64,000 nucleotides of DNA from Guillardia theta CCMP2712. Its lineage: Eukaryota; Cryptophyceae; Pyrenomonadales; Geminigeraceae. Under the pieces are notes generated by a model. That model was given only the letters and a program-made list of their open reading frames with translations, had not been told where the DNA came from and did no database searches. Shown here piece by piece: positions 51,856 to 64,000 of the stretch (position 1 is the stretch's first letter; every line of letters begins with the position of its first letter). The position numbers were made by a program, and so were the translations under genes. The DNA lies in contig NW_005434612.1 in the NCBI RefSeq assembly GCF_000315625.1, forward strand, positions 329,038-393,037. Reading direction: 5' to 3'.

Positions 51856-52394
51856 ACCATGGTACTGCCTTGAAGGAACTCCGGACTCAACCTTTTTCTC
51901 CAGTCAAACATTGAGCATCCTAATCAAAATCTCCCTCTCTATCAAACATGCCTTTCGTCATGCACATTCCGTCCCTTTCTCCTCTCCCTCCGCTCCATCA
52001 TCTCCTCTCTCCTCTCTCCTCTCCCCTCTGTTGCCGCTGCTGCTAGTCGAAATTGCCATGGCCGCATCTCATGGACCTCATCCCCTTCGGCCCCAGGGCC
52101 GGCCCCAGGGCGGCAGCCAGGGCGGGGCCGGCCGGCCAGGGCCCGGCCACCACCGCACCAAGCGGCTGGGCTGCAGTGCCGGCTAGGCTGCCGGACTTCA
52201 GCAGTGCAGCTTGCGGCCGGACTGCCGGACCTGCTGCCGGACCCTCTCTCAGCCGCTCAGCAGTGCCCGGGCCCGGAGTTGCCAGGTCACAATCTGTGGC
52301 ACGGTGCCCAGGCCTGGAGGTGTCACCGTCACGGCTCACATGGCATTTTTAGTTACAAGACGATGAAAGTACATGATAGCTTGAAGCCTTGAAG
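51856..52394. other. Spacer with GC-rich patch 4
   Basis: 51940-52035 is pyrimidine-rich. 52060-52350 is a GC-rich patch (GGCCGGCC, CAGTGCCGG, CCGGAC words). It lies between the start of the REXO4-like gene and the stop of DNA-PKcs, both on the minus strand. Confidence 0.45.
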
Positions 52395-55300
52395 CTAGGC
52401 GAAGGGGCCCCAACCGTAATAAGCTCTGTATGAGGGACGTGCTCCGTCAGCAGATGTTCAGGAAATAGGATAACAACAAACCTTGCAAGAATGTCTCTTG
52501 AGGTTGCGATCTGCAGGAGAGCATCTACTTGCTCGAAAGGATTCAGCTCCTGCTTTGTCGAGCATCCCCCAGCATTCTTCGCACGGTCAACGAGTTGATT
52601 CAAGGGTCGAACCAAGCCCCGAACTACATCCGTCTTGTTCCTTTCGATCTCACTCTTCACAATCTCGAAGGGATCTTTCCCATCTAGCTTATCCCTCACA
52701 ACCTGCAAACCTCTCATAACGTGTTCTCCTCCTTGTCACAACCTACATGGATACACTGCAGAGCTTCTTCTTTCTTGGCCAAGACCGGATCCTTGGCGAA
52801 CATGGAGAGCACATGAAGCAAGGTTCTCCGATGGTCTCGGAGGGTCCTCAGCACTCTAGCCATCGTGTGCTTCATGCTTCCTTTAGCATCGACAGGGTAG
52901 AGCACCCCCATGAACTAGCAGCAGCCTCAGGTTGCCTCCGTCACAACCTCCTCCTCACCTGAGGGGTCATCCGGAACGGAACCAGCTCGGGGATGGGCAG
53001 CTGGATGGTCGCGCTTCCGAACGCATGCCCGAAGTCGATGCCGAGGATCCTGCCGTCCTCGAGGACGAGAGAGTTGCCGAGGTGCCTGTCCCCTGCCCGC
53101 ACGTGTTACTAGTGTCAGCGCCATCAGTCAGGTATCGCACCTATCCCAACAATGTAGTGACAAGCGTTCATGGCTGCAAGAGTCTTGATGAATTTCGACC
53201 TCTTGTCGTACTCCTCCTGTCGAACAAGCCTATCATCGCACCTAAACCTCTTCGCCTTTCTCACCTTTGCGGTTCTTGTTCCAGACAGCAGAGAATTGCG
53301 AAAATTGAGCTGGTCCAATTGATCAATGAGCCTGTTAAACTTCTGGGTGATGTCTTCGTGTTTCATAGACTTGGACCAAAGAGTCACAAACAAAGGATCT
53401 CTTTCACTTGTCTTGTCCAAGTACATATTGAGGTATCCAGTTTTGCCTTTCTGATATTGCCTGTGCAAAAACGTCAACAACTCGATGACAAAATGCCTCC
53501 AAACGCGCTGACAACCCAAATCCTGCCACTCTCTCTACCACCACAAACACTGAGGTTCTACGAGGAGCGTCATCCTACCTCGTCTCGATGAACTGCTCTA
53601 AAGTTCGAGTTCCCTCCACGTACTCGAGGAGGCCCATGGACTTGCTCAAAGTCACAACGGAGTAGGTGATGAGGCTGAGGCTCTTCTTGGAGCAGTTGGC
53701 GTCTGACGCCATGAGGCGATTCATGATGCCGAACACTTGTTGCAGCCGTTCGTCTTGCCTCAGGTCTTCGCCGCCCTTCACTATCCACCTGTGATCTTTG
53801 CCGTCCGACCCTCTCAACGAGATTCTCACTGGTCTTCTCAGGGACGAGAAGAAAGTCATCCGGTCGTCAAGTGACATGAGCTTGGGGCACTGCGACTCGG
53901 ACAGCAAGGTTGGTACCCCGATGACTTGATAGGGAATGATCACCGCTTCCTCATCATCAAACTTTCCCTCGAACTCAGAGAGGTACGTGGAGTACATCGT
54001 GACAGTCTCTTTGTCACTGAATTTCTGCTTCCATTCTTCTCGGAGTTGTTTGTCAGACAGGCCATTGGGTCTGTTCTTTTTCTCCGCTATCTTATTGAAG
54101 AAAGACTTGAAAGTTGATTCTTTCAACAACTCTTTTCTGATCTTACTCGCCTCCAGACGGTCTTTAAAGTCCGATACCATCAGTGACATCTGATTTCGCG
54201 CCTCCGCAGTCATCACTTTTTTCAATACGTTTTTCTCAACGTCCATAATCTGCTGCAGGGGGTCCTGCAGTAGACGAAAAGCGCCGCGAACGTCATCAAG
54301 CGTCTTCCGATTGACTTTCAACTTGTTGAACAGTTGATCCTGTCCAGAATCAGGCTTGTCTCCAAATTCTGTTTGAAAAGCTAAATAAACTGCCTGCGGG
54401 TAAAGAAGAGACAGTTCACGGATGAGAAAAGCGCTCAGATTGTCGTCCGAGAATTTCTTGTGGAAGAAGATGATTTGTGGCAACCATTGGATGAATGGTT
54501 GTACTGAAAACTTCCTCGACTCAAACAAGCTTGCAATGTTATTTCGCTCTGCGGTTCCTATCATCTCCACGATCTCTAGAAATCGTGGTAGATAATCTTT
54601 CGCCTTATCAAAGCCAAACGTGATGGCTGAAAGTAAACTCTCGAGGAAGATGTCCAAATACTTCTTGTCATCGCCGACAATCCTGACTGTGACTTGATCG
54701 CATTCCATCGCCTTCTGTGCGTCGTCTGATTTGTCGCTTGCCTCCCCATGCATCTTCAGTTGCTTGTCACACCAGACAGCGGCATGGAAGTGCGTCTTAG
54801 CCAGGTACTTCAGCCGGATCCCCCCGGACTCCGAGAGCTTCTCGCTCTCATGCCTCGCGAGCTCCAAGCGTCTCAGCGCCTCGTCCTGCTGGTCGAGGTG
54901 ATCAAACAGTTGTCCTTGGCGGAGGAGACCTTTCAGCCGCCATCGCATGTTCTCGTCGCCCTGCTGGGGGGTGCGGGTCAAGGCGTCATCCATCTTCTCT
55001 ATGAAGTGCTTGTAGGTCTCAGGCAACGTGCTCGAGGCCTTGAACGACGCAACCTTCACCTTTCTGCACCAATACTCCAAGCTGCTCAGTTGTGGAGTCA
55101 GCTGGTTGGCTGCTTTGGACGCAAACTGGTTGTTGTACCTCGCCGCCATTGCCGCGAGCTTCAACGAGATCTGCATTTTCATCTCATCGCACATACCTTG
55201 AGCCCCCAGCTCAGAGCCAAGGGCGCGGGACTCGGCATGCCTCAACAAGATGTATCGGCTCATCAAGATCTGGTCCCATCCCAACCCCTGACTTCTCGAA

Positions 55301-58300
55301 GTGCTCTTTGGCTGCCTCCTCCTCCACTTGGCCAGGAGCCCCTGGAGCTCCGAGGCGTCTCCGGCCGAGTGCAGGTACTCGTCGAACTCGATGAGTCTTT
55401 GAAGCTCGACGATCTTCTTGCTCTTCATGCCCTCCCCGAAGTTCACACTACGCTGCCAAGAGGAGCAGTAGTTGGAGATGCCTCGTCGCACAGCCTCCTC
55501 ACACTCGGGCGTGATCTTCGGGTTGCCCAGCAGCCTCGCCAGCGCGTGCTCGTAAGAGAGCTCGGTCTGCAGCTGCGGCCCCTCCGTCGCTGACCCGGCG
55601 CTGATCAGGCTCGTGATCGTGCTCACCTTCGAGCTCCGCGCGTCCCCGAAACGATCAAAGTCTGTGAAGATGTGGCCGACCTGACACTTGAGGAAGTTGC
55701 GGAGAGACTTCCAGTTCTCAGGTTTGAGGAGCTCCTTGTCGAAAGACTGGGAGGACTCATCGTCCGGCTCGTACTTGTTGACGATCCAGGACTCGAGGTC
55801 AGCGAACTTGAGGCTCTTCAACAGACTCTCTTCCATCCCTCGCTCGCAGATCTCGACGACGGGCTCGGCAACGTCTTGCTTGGACAGGAGGGCATCGTAA
55901 CACGAGATTGCTTCCTCGAATCGTCCATCCACTTCGAGGTTCAGCGCCTTCAAGGCTTGTCTGTTCCCGTCGTCCGTCGACAAGAACTTTTCATAGATGC
56001 CAATCTCCATGTCACTTTCTTCCAGCATGGCGTACAAGGCTGAGAGCGGCAGCCAGTCGGAGTCGTCAACTTCTGTGTGCTTCCTCTTTCCGTCTTGCTT
56101 CTTGCTCGCATCCTCCAATTTCAGGATGGCGTTCTCAAGCGTCAGGATGCCGTCGTAGATGCACTCTGACTTGCTCTTGCAGATGTTCACGATGGATCTT
56201 GAGTCGATGGGGACGTCAAACTTCCGACTGATGCTGAGCAAAGTGGAGAGGACGATGGGGGATTGGAAGGAAGCAAAGCATAGAGCTCTCCCGACAAGCT
56301 CTTTCAGCTTGTCTCCTCTATCTCCCAGTACCCTCTGTATGGCTTCTTTCTCCTTCACAATCACCATTGCTTTTTGCACCATTCCCTCCCCCTTCTCCTG
56401 TTCCTTCTTCCCCTTTCCCTTCGCCGGCAATTCCTTCATTTTTTGCTTCTCTTGTTCTTTCTGCTCCTTCTCCTTCTCCATCGCCGTTTTCGTTTTCTTC
56501 ACCAGCGCATTGATGTACTCCAGAATCACGATGTTGCACAACTGGTCGTCGTGAGAGGCTGCAAGCTTCAGCAGCGTTACTAACTCTCCTTGATTGATCT
56601 CTATAAAGGGGACCTCTCCATGCATGTACCGACGACACATGGAGATCTTCAAACGCCGCTTTAGCTCCGCTTGCTCCTTTCGCTGACGATTCTCAGCCGC
56701 TATTCGAGCCATGCGGATCTTGAAGATATTCGAGGCAAACTTCCCCTTGAGGGCTCGGGCCCTGTCTCGCTCGGGGCCCTGTCTCCGCCATTTCTGCAGT
56801 CTCTCGAGGGTCTCAGCGGACTGCCACTCCTTCAGTCCATACATCAGCCTGTTGGTTTGCCCGTCCTCCTCAACCTCCATGGTGTCGCTCGTAGCAAGGG
56901 TGAACGTGCTCTCAGCCGTGCTGCTCCCGATCCCTCTCCTTTGCCGAGATGCGAACTGACTCTGAGAGACCCAGGTCGCTGTGAAGGTGGAGGTGAGGGA
57001 GAGGTCGAGGTACTGGAACTGCAAGTCAGGGACGAGCGGTTTGTCGAACAGCTTCAAGTCGACAGCCTCACAAGACTCCAGCATGAAGTGACTCACGCTG
57101 CGCAACCAGATCTCCCCGACGTTCTTCCCGTCAACCCTGGAGAAGTCTTCCAGCAGGTGCAGGAGCATCTCGAGCGGCTGCTCGACCTTAATCTTGCCTT
57201 TGTACCATCTCAAGAAGAAGCTCCTCGCCTCTTCTTTCGGATCTCCAAGGGAAACCAGGAGCCGTTTGTGAACCTCCTGCCTCAGTTCACCGATCTGACT
57301 TTCCTTGTGGTCGAGGTTGGCACAGCGCTCGACAACGTCGTGGAGCGTCATGAAGTAGTGGACCCGAAGGTTGTCAGGTCCCTTGCAGAAGACGTCGTGG
57401 AACGTGAGGAGGCTCCTGGTGATGTCCACGAGTTGCAACGGATCGAGGGTTGGAAGCAGAGCCCCTGAGGAGTCCTGGGCATCTGCCAGCGGGTCCTCTG
57501 GCCTTCCGTTCAAGAGACGGAAGAAATTCAGGTGCGTCTCTCGACTCTTGGATATGGCCGTCTTGGCGTCCATCGCCACCTCTTGCAGCTGGGTCCTCTG
57601 CTGCCGCCCCTCCTCGTCCTCCTCTCTAAGATCTCTGAGGCCTCTGAGATGCTTCACCTGCTTCATCTTGATCTCCAGCTTCTCCGACAGCTTCTCGTGC
57701 ACGTTCCTCTCGTTCACCCTCAGGTGCGAGTGCGCCCATGTCGCCGCCTTGGGGTATCGCTCGCAGAGGCTGCGGATGCAGACGATGAGCTGGTCGACTT
57801 TGTCGCTCTTTGCCAACGCGTGGACCTGCTTCACGATGCTCTTCTCCACCTCACTCCTGTCTTCTGCTACCATCAAACCCAGCCATGCCCCGCACAACAA
57901 GCTGGATGGTTGAAGAAATCTGCGAGAGATGTACTTTCGGTTCTCAGCGTTCGATTCTTGGGATGGCGACATGAAGGTAGTCAACAAGGTTCCCAGCGCT
58001 CTGACTTCATCTTTCATCTCGCGGCTCTCAAGTCGATTCCATCGCTCCCCTGACTGGTGCTTCTCTTGAATCTCGGTCAGATAGATGTACCTCTGGAACT
58101 GAAACCCGATCAGGACGCCAATCGAATCTCTCGCCTCGTAGAGCTCCTTTATCTTGAGCAAGTACTCGTGCAATTCTTGTGCAGTCGCGTACTTCCGCCA
58201 AGGCAGGAGGAGCCTGATGAAGAGTGAGAATGAAGGGTTGCTCTTGCTGGGTTTGACTTTGCGGTGGATGATGTTCGACATTAGGTAGAGCAGGAAGGAC

Positions 58301-61300
58301 CAGCATCTCCTCCTCTCCTCCTCAATCAGCGCCGTCCCTGCCAGCTCCTCTCGAGAAAACCAGACACGCTGAGCCTGAGCGACGAGTTTCATCTGGAAGC
58401 GCGTGTAGGGCGCCTGGTTGTCGCGATGATCCCCGTGCATGTACGTGTCGGGATGGAAGAAGACCTCGAAGATCTTGTGACTGTTGCCCTTCAAGATCTC
58501 TTGACATCTCGTCAGCTTGCAGTAGTTCAAGACAAACTTGAGGAAGAAGATCCTGACCAGGGACGACTGGTCGGCATCTTGAATCAGAGACAGGACACCG
58601 CTCAGGATCGAGCTTGCTTTTTCAGCGTACTCCTTCCCCTTCTGCTCAAAGGACAGCAGGGCGAAAGCGAGAGCGTACATGCATTCGTGGTGGTCAAGCC
58701 GATCCCCATCAATCCGGAAGTTGTACAGGCTCGAGGAGGAGATATCCCGCGGTCTGTCCGCCTGACCAGCCTCCTCTTCTAACTCAGACAGCGTCAGCTT
58801 CCAGACTTCCTGGCTGCTGTCGAAGTTGGTTGCGGTGAGTGACATCGTCTGCACGCCCTCCTCGTTCTCTTCGTTGGTTTGCTCGATTGTGTTGTCTTGG
58901 AAGTCCCTTATGGCTGACTCTCTCGGTTCGTACATGCTTTCAGTGTCAATGATGGCATTCCAGGACCAGTTCTTGATCAAGAACTTGTGGAACAGCTCTG
59001 ATTTCGACTGCGTTCGTGCAAAAACAGCACAGAGAGTACTGTGACATGTGCGATAACAGTCTTTCGCAAGGTTCACATCGGTAGATGATATTTCTGCTGA
59101 GCAAACTTTGCACAGCCCGACTATCAGATCCTTTGAAATGTGATTTTGTGAATCAGTCGCTAGACAGTGTAGCTTGTTGACAATGTCGTCGTAATTCAAC
59201 CTGAGGTACACCATCCTGACTACCTGGAAAGTACAAGTTATCTTGTTGAACTCCTCGTCTGTGAACTTGGATCTTCCCTTGAGCAGCTCCACACAGTTGG
59301 TGATCATGCGGTAGCAGTTTTGAAACAGAGACACAACGCTGTCCTCTGTCATCGTCACGAGGCCTCTAGCGCAAACTTCTTTGAGCGCCCATCTGTACGC
59401 GAGCCCGTTGTCCTGTCGTCCTGAGATGGTCTGACACTTCTGGAGAGCGAAGTAGATGGCGTCCTCCCGATCTCGATCTGAAAGGGCCGCGAAGAAGCCA
59501 TCCAGCGCCAGGTCCACTTCCCCCTTCTTGTGATTCGACTGGTGAGCCTGGAAGAGAGCGGATTGGATGATGTCGAGGACTTCTACCTTGTTCGCACCCT
59601 GCACGAATTGAAGGATCTCTTTGAAGTAGCTCTCGTTGTCCACGCTAATGGGCTGACCCTCAGTGTCGGTCTTCAAGCTCAGGCGCAAGTATCGGTTGAG
59701 ACAGGTGGTGATATGCGTTCGTTCACAATCGAACTGCATCAGGTCTATCAGCAGAGGAACCAAAACTTTGAACTCCTCCAAGAAAGGTTTCGCGTCAAGA
59801 ACGGCACACGCCCAATCCCGGAATGGTCCGACGACTCTTTTCACGTCCTCGTCGCCATCTTTGATATCCATGAGGAAGTTCAAGCTCTGCCTCAGAATCA
59901 CCATCGTCTCCTTGAGCTGTAGACGGGAGACACTCAACATGCTCTGCAGCGCCTCTCTGGAGACGATGAAGCTGAACGCAATTCTTTCCGCTAGCTTCCT
60001 ACCCGCCGGCCACAGATTTTGTCTGCTGCATGTTTCCAGCATGTTGTTGAGCATTCCAAGTGTCTTGAGGCTGCTTGTGCACTCTATCTCGTCAATGTGC
60101 CATATGAAGTATCGATCGTATGTTTGCCTGTACTGCAGGTAGAGGTTGCTCATCGTCTTGATTGCTTCCCCTCCTTCCATCACAATGATGCCTTGAAAGC
60201 ACTCGCTGGGCTTGTTGCTCAGCTCCAACGCAAGCTCTACAAACTCTGGAGGGTATCCGTCATTGAGCTGCATCCATTCAAACATTTTCTCAGCAGTCTG
60301 TGACTGCATTCGTTTCTCCTCAGTCGCAAAACCTCTCTTCAGTAGTAGAGCTCGTCCTTTCAAGAAGATGCTGAGCTCTCCATGTCCAAACGTTTCAAAA
60401 GACTTACAGAATTTGTCCATCAGGAAGAATTCGTACTTCTTCTCCAGATCACACAAGGAGCTTTGTAAGGCCTCCTTTAACACGTTGCAAGAAGATATGA
60501 TTGCCAGAATCTCATCTAGAGTGATAAGCACATCTTGATCCAGAATCTTGCTTGCGTTCTCTACGTCTTTCACACCAAGTGGACACAAACAATTCAGAAG
60601 GAACACAGAACACAGAGGCTTGACAAGTCCAGGTGCTGCCTTTGAAGTTTTGAGCGCCACATGTTTGAAGATGCTCTGACAGAGCACGAGCTCCACCTTC
60701 ACAGCTTGCCAAGATCGAGTTGACCTCTTGGCCTCTGCTGGAGAGTTTTTGGAAGGTTCCCCATTCGTGACATAATCCGATTCATGAGGTAGATGTTGTA
60801 CGAACTGATCAAGTGGGAAAGTCTTGAAAAGTTTGTCCAGATCAAAACCGAGCGATTCCAACCACAGGAAGTTCTCAAACATCAAACTAGCACCTACTTT
60901 CTGCACGTCAACAAACTCTTTGAGGGCAGAGAGAAGCCGCTTCTCATCAAAACGTCTCCCCAGGTGAGTGTCACCAGCTTCTGTGCGGAGTCGCTGGATC
61001 AGCTGCCGGCAAGATGTCCTCATGGTTGGTTGTGATGAGACCATCCCCTGCATCACATGCTTCCCGTACATCTCCAAGTCTTGAAGCTTCTCCGACACAT
61101 CAGCCGTGGCACAGTTGACGAGCAGCGTCTCTGCAAACTCAAGCGCCTGCAACAGGCTTCTAGCCGCTTCGAGCGAGCGATCATCGGTCGACGTATACTT
61201 CAATCCCAACAAGCAGTAGGTGTTGAGTTTCGCGACATTTTCCGCAATGAATTTGTTGTAATCTTGTGCTTTCTCAGACAAGACCGTGGCGAGACGAATG

Positions 61301-64000
61301 ACAATCAAAGAGCCCGTGTGCCGTTGACTAGCATCAGGATGTGTCAGGATGCCATACACTCGATTGATTAGAACAGCAAGTACTCCACCTTCCCAACCTT
61401 TCTCCTCCTCCTTGGCATGACGAGATTTCTTGTGCTCTTGCTCGTCCTGACCGAGAAACATTTCGAGCATCAGACAGGCCCACCTTGAGGCCTCTGGCGT
61501 TGTGCAGGACTCCTGGATGACGACATCGAAGATGTGAACACAAACAGCCCGATACTTGTTGCGCTCCCGAGCCAACCACTTTATGATCTCCTCGTTGAGA
61601 GACTGAAAGATCGTCTTGATCTGTTTGGTCACATCAACGCTCAGCTTCATCACTTGTGCATACAACGCTCCAAACATGCTCATCAGCGCATTTAAGTTTT
61701 CAGGGCTCTCGCTGTTCTCCTTCAGCTCTCCGATGACGAGGCATGTCAAGGTGTGCAGACATTCAGCAAACGTTACTCTAGCTTGCCGCTCGGACGACTC
61801 AGATACAACTTCAGAAATGCGCGACGTGATCTTGTCAAGGCACAACTCGCCCATCGGCCCTTTCTTCAACTTGATGAGCTGTTGGAGAGCAGAGCGCCTG
61901 GCCGCATGCGTCTGCTGGTCCTTAGGCTGGAGGTCGTTCCACATGAGGTGACTTGTTTTGCCGATGATGCGGATTGCTCGCTGAGAAGAGTCCAGGACGA
62001 GGTCTGCGCCCTTGTGCTCTGAGACAGCCTTCTTCCTTCTGCTCAGATCTTGTCTCCTTCCTCCCGCCTTCCTCACGCTCACTCCTGTACTAGAGTCCCT
62101 GCCAAATGCAACGTGAAGCTCCACGAGTCTGCAGATCTCCATCAGCTGATGTTGGAGTTCTGGTCTGTCAACTTCTATCCATCCCTCGACAAACTCCAAC
62201 GTTCGGTCAAGCAACGAAGGCTCGGCGAAACCTACGGACAACGATCGTCGGAGCACCCGAAAGTGCACTGGAAAATCGACGAACCCCATCGGGATGGCAA
62301 GGATGAACTCGAGGCGACTGAAGAGATCGTCCTCCTCTTGCTCCTGCTCACAAGCCTTGGATACCTGGGAAGGTTGTCAAGGCATGCCCTCAGGACGCAA
62401 CAGAGCCTTTCACCTCGTTGGAAAACTGCTGGAGCTCGACCATATCCTTCAAGAAAGTCCTGAGCTCCTCCGACTTGAGGCAAATCCGGATGCTCTTGGT
62501 AAGGAGCTTCAAGAGCCCGCAGAGGGTTGTATCCTTCATGGCCAGGAGAAGGAGGGACCTTGTGAACGACTTGATATTGAGCTTCGACCGGATTGACGAC
62601 TCATCCTTCTCTAACCTGTCAAGCACTCCAGAGCAAAGATCTGTCAGGTTGATGTAACGATCAAAGTCCTTCTTATTTCTGCGAGATGTGGCGTGTGCTT
62701 GAGAAAAAGCAAGCTGGTCATTCAAGCCATCTGCTGCACCGATCGACAAGTCCAAGGAGTTCAGCAGGGTGATGGTGTGGCTTAGAAGCTGATTGTAGAT
62801 CTCAAACTGCACACGATCCACCCTCTCTGTCTCTCCGCCCTCGGCTTCTGTTCCCCCGCTTCTCAAGTTTCTTTCAATCCAGTCTACCTGCTTTGAATTC
62901 AAGACGGACGTCCAAAGGTGGACGAGAGAGAAGCAAGGCTGGTCCTTCAAATCGTCAACCGCTCTCTTCCCTGGAGGAGCGTGGTTTTCATCTCGCCTTG
63001 GCTCAATGCTGATAGGCAGAGCTACAGGCACCAGAGACGCGCTGGACAAGTTGCTAGCAGAAGAGAACATGATCGAGCAGTAGAGCAAGAACCAAGCTCT
63101 CTCATGCAAAAATTGTTTTTTCTGCATGATGGAAGGGTATGAACTGAAAAGATATCGAACAATATCAGATATGAACCATGAGCAATCTTGCTTCTGAACA
63201 GCTTGCTGTGAGAAACTTCAGATCCCTCGGTGACTCTCAGTGACAAATCAAGTTCTCACCGGCAGGTTCATGAAGATGTTTGCGATGGACATAACAAATT
63301 CAGGCAAGATCTCATTGACCTTATCATCCTCATCGTTGTCATCTTCCTTGCTCAGAAACAAGTTCCAATACAGCAGGCTGCTCGGCAGGAAGTCATCTAA
63401 AATGCTCATGTTGTACTTCGCTGCATGCCATGCCAGCGATCCCCTTCCTCTGAACGACAAGGAGATGCATTTAAGGTCTTGCTCTTCCATGAGCTCAGTG
63501 TACGTCGTGTTCAGCATCGACACCTCTTCTGCCGTCTTGATGTACTTCTTGACTTCGCTGGTCCAGGTGTCGAAAGCTGTCAGGGCTGCAGATCGCACGT
63601 CCCTGTTGTTGTGCTTGCACCACTTCAAGAGGACCTCACAGATCTTTGGTGCGTTTGCAATCTCTGTCATGTACCTTGCAAGATTCATTGCGTGTTCCCC
63701 CAGCAGCTTCAAGGATGCCTTGACAACATCGTAACGCTCAATCTTGGCCGGTCCCTCCAGTGCGCTCCACATCTTGGCTGCGCAATCTCTCATCAGCGGC
63801 GCGCTGCTTCCCTCGATGTCCTTGAAGCGGAAGTGCGTCAACAGCCCTCTCATCCCCATGAGACATCCTGCATTAGCTCGCAGAGTTTTCGCCGTCCTCA
63901 TGTAAGAGGAGAGCGCGTTCCTGTAGTACTCGTACGCTGTCTTGTTCCCTGACATTTTGCACGTGTCGAGGGCTTGCGGGTGTAGGAAGCAGAGGCAGTT
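52395..64000 (-). CDS. PRKDC: DNA-dependent protein kinase catalytic subunit (5' end outside window)
   Basis: PIKK of non-homologous end joining, recruited to breaks by Ku. Coding reaches the right edge (exon to 63260, next 63121-62414), then one giant exon 62364-53579 (8.8 kb) and about six small exons to 52395. N-terminal and middle parts are HEAT/FAT-like helices. The kinase starts near [20 protein letters not shown], with [17 protein letters not shown] (ATP Lys). The catalytic loop GIGDRHLGN is built across an intron (GATAG|...|GGGACAGG) and the DFG loop is [26 protein letters not shown] closely parallels human DNA-PKcs. The FATC ends [24 protein letters not shown], like human DQATDPNILGRTWEGWEPW. 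All catalytic residues are intact, so it should be an active kinase. About 3,700 residues lie within the window. Confidence 0.92.

Noticed and set aside
53932-62000. Many plus-strand open frames of 100-280 residues
   Set aside because: They are antisense shadows of the 8.8-kb DNA-PKcs exon. They share its codon periodicity and resemble no protein family.

Overview
This is a window of a eukaryotic nuclear genome. Almost every gene is split by very short introns (mostly 41-110 nt, GT-AG with a few GC-AG), and no operon structure is visible. The phosphoglycolate phosphatase gene encodes a signal peptide followed directly by a transit-like stretch starting at a phenylalanine (...ATA|FSS...), the bipartite targeting signature of plastids derived by secondary endosymbiosis of a red alga. 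That signal, the tiny introns and the gene set suggest a cryptophyte-type alga (Guillardia theta-like). This is an inference; a haptophyte or stramenopile is not excluded. All exon models were built by hand from splice-site phase and family resemblance.

Layout: an MFS transporter (+) converges on an akirin (-). A plastid phosphoglycolate phosphatase (-) lies between two GC-rich intergenic patches. Then come a small charged protein (+) and a secretory-pathway RRM protein (+) whose intron carries 81 pure CTG units. The RRM gene converges, at an assembly gap, on a secreted exostosin/glycosyltransferase-like gene (-). Next are the splicing/repair factor SYF1/XAB2 (-), a coiled-coil/zinc-ribbon/FN3 protein (+), a ZRANB3-like SNF2-HNH protein (-) with an apparent frameshift at helicase motif VI, a TMEM8-like membrane protein (+), a small secreted protein (+), a CARP/beta-helix-TPR protein (-), an SK-type cation channel with a non-canonical selectivity filter (+), a PX-domain protein (+, with a second gap), a coiled-coil protein (-), a cupredoxin-DUF305 membrane protein (+), a REXO4-like exonuclease with an RRM and an N-terminal presequence (-), and the bulk of a DNA-PKcs (-) running off the right edge.

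The genes do not form one pathway, but three concern genome maintenance (DNA-PKcs, ZRANB3-like, XAB2/SYF1) and several are secretory or plastid-directed. Two intergenic sequence classes recur. One is G/T-rich 'GGGTAGGGTACC'-like patches, which sit mainly in front of gene starts and are absent between convergent genes. The other is GC-rich patches built from a small vocabulary of palindromic words. Microsatellites (CTG, CCT, TCA/GAT, GAGCAG, GAGAG) are abundant, flank both gaps, and encode the hydrophobic cores of two signal peptides.
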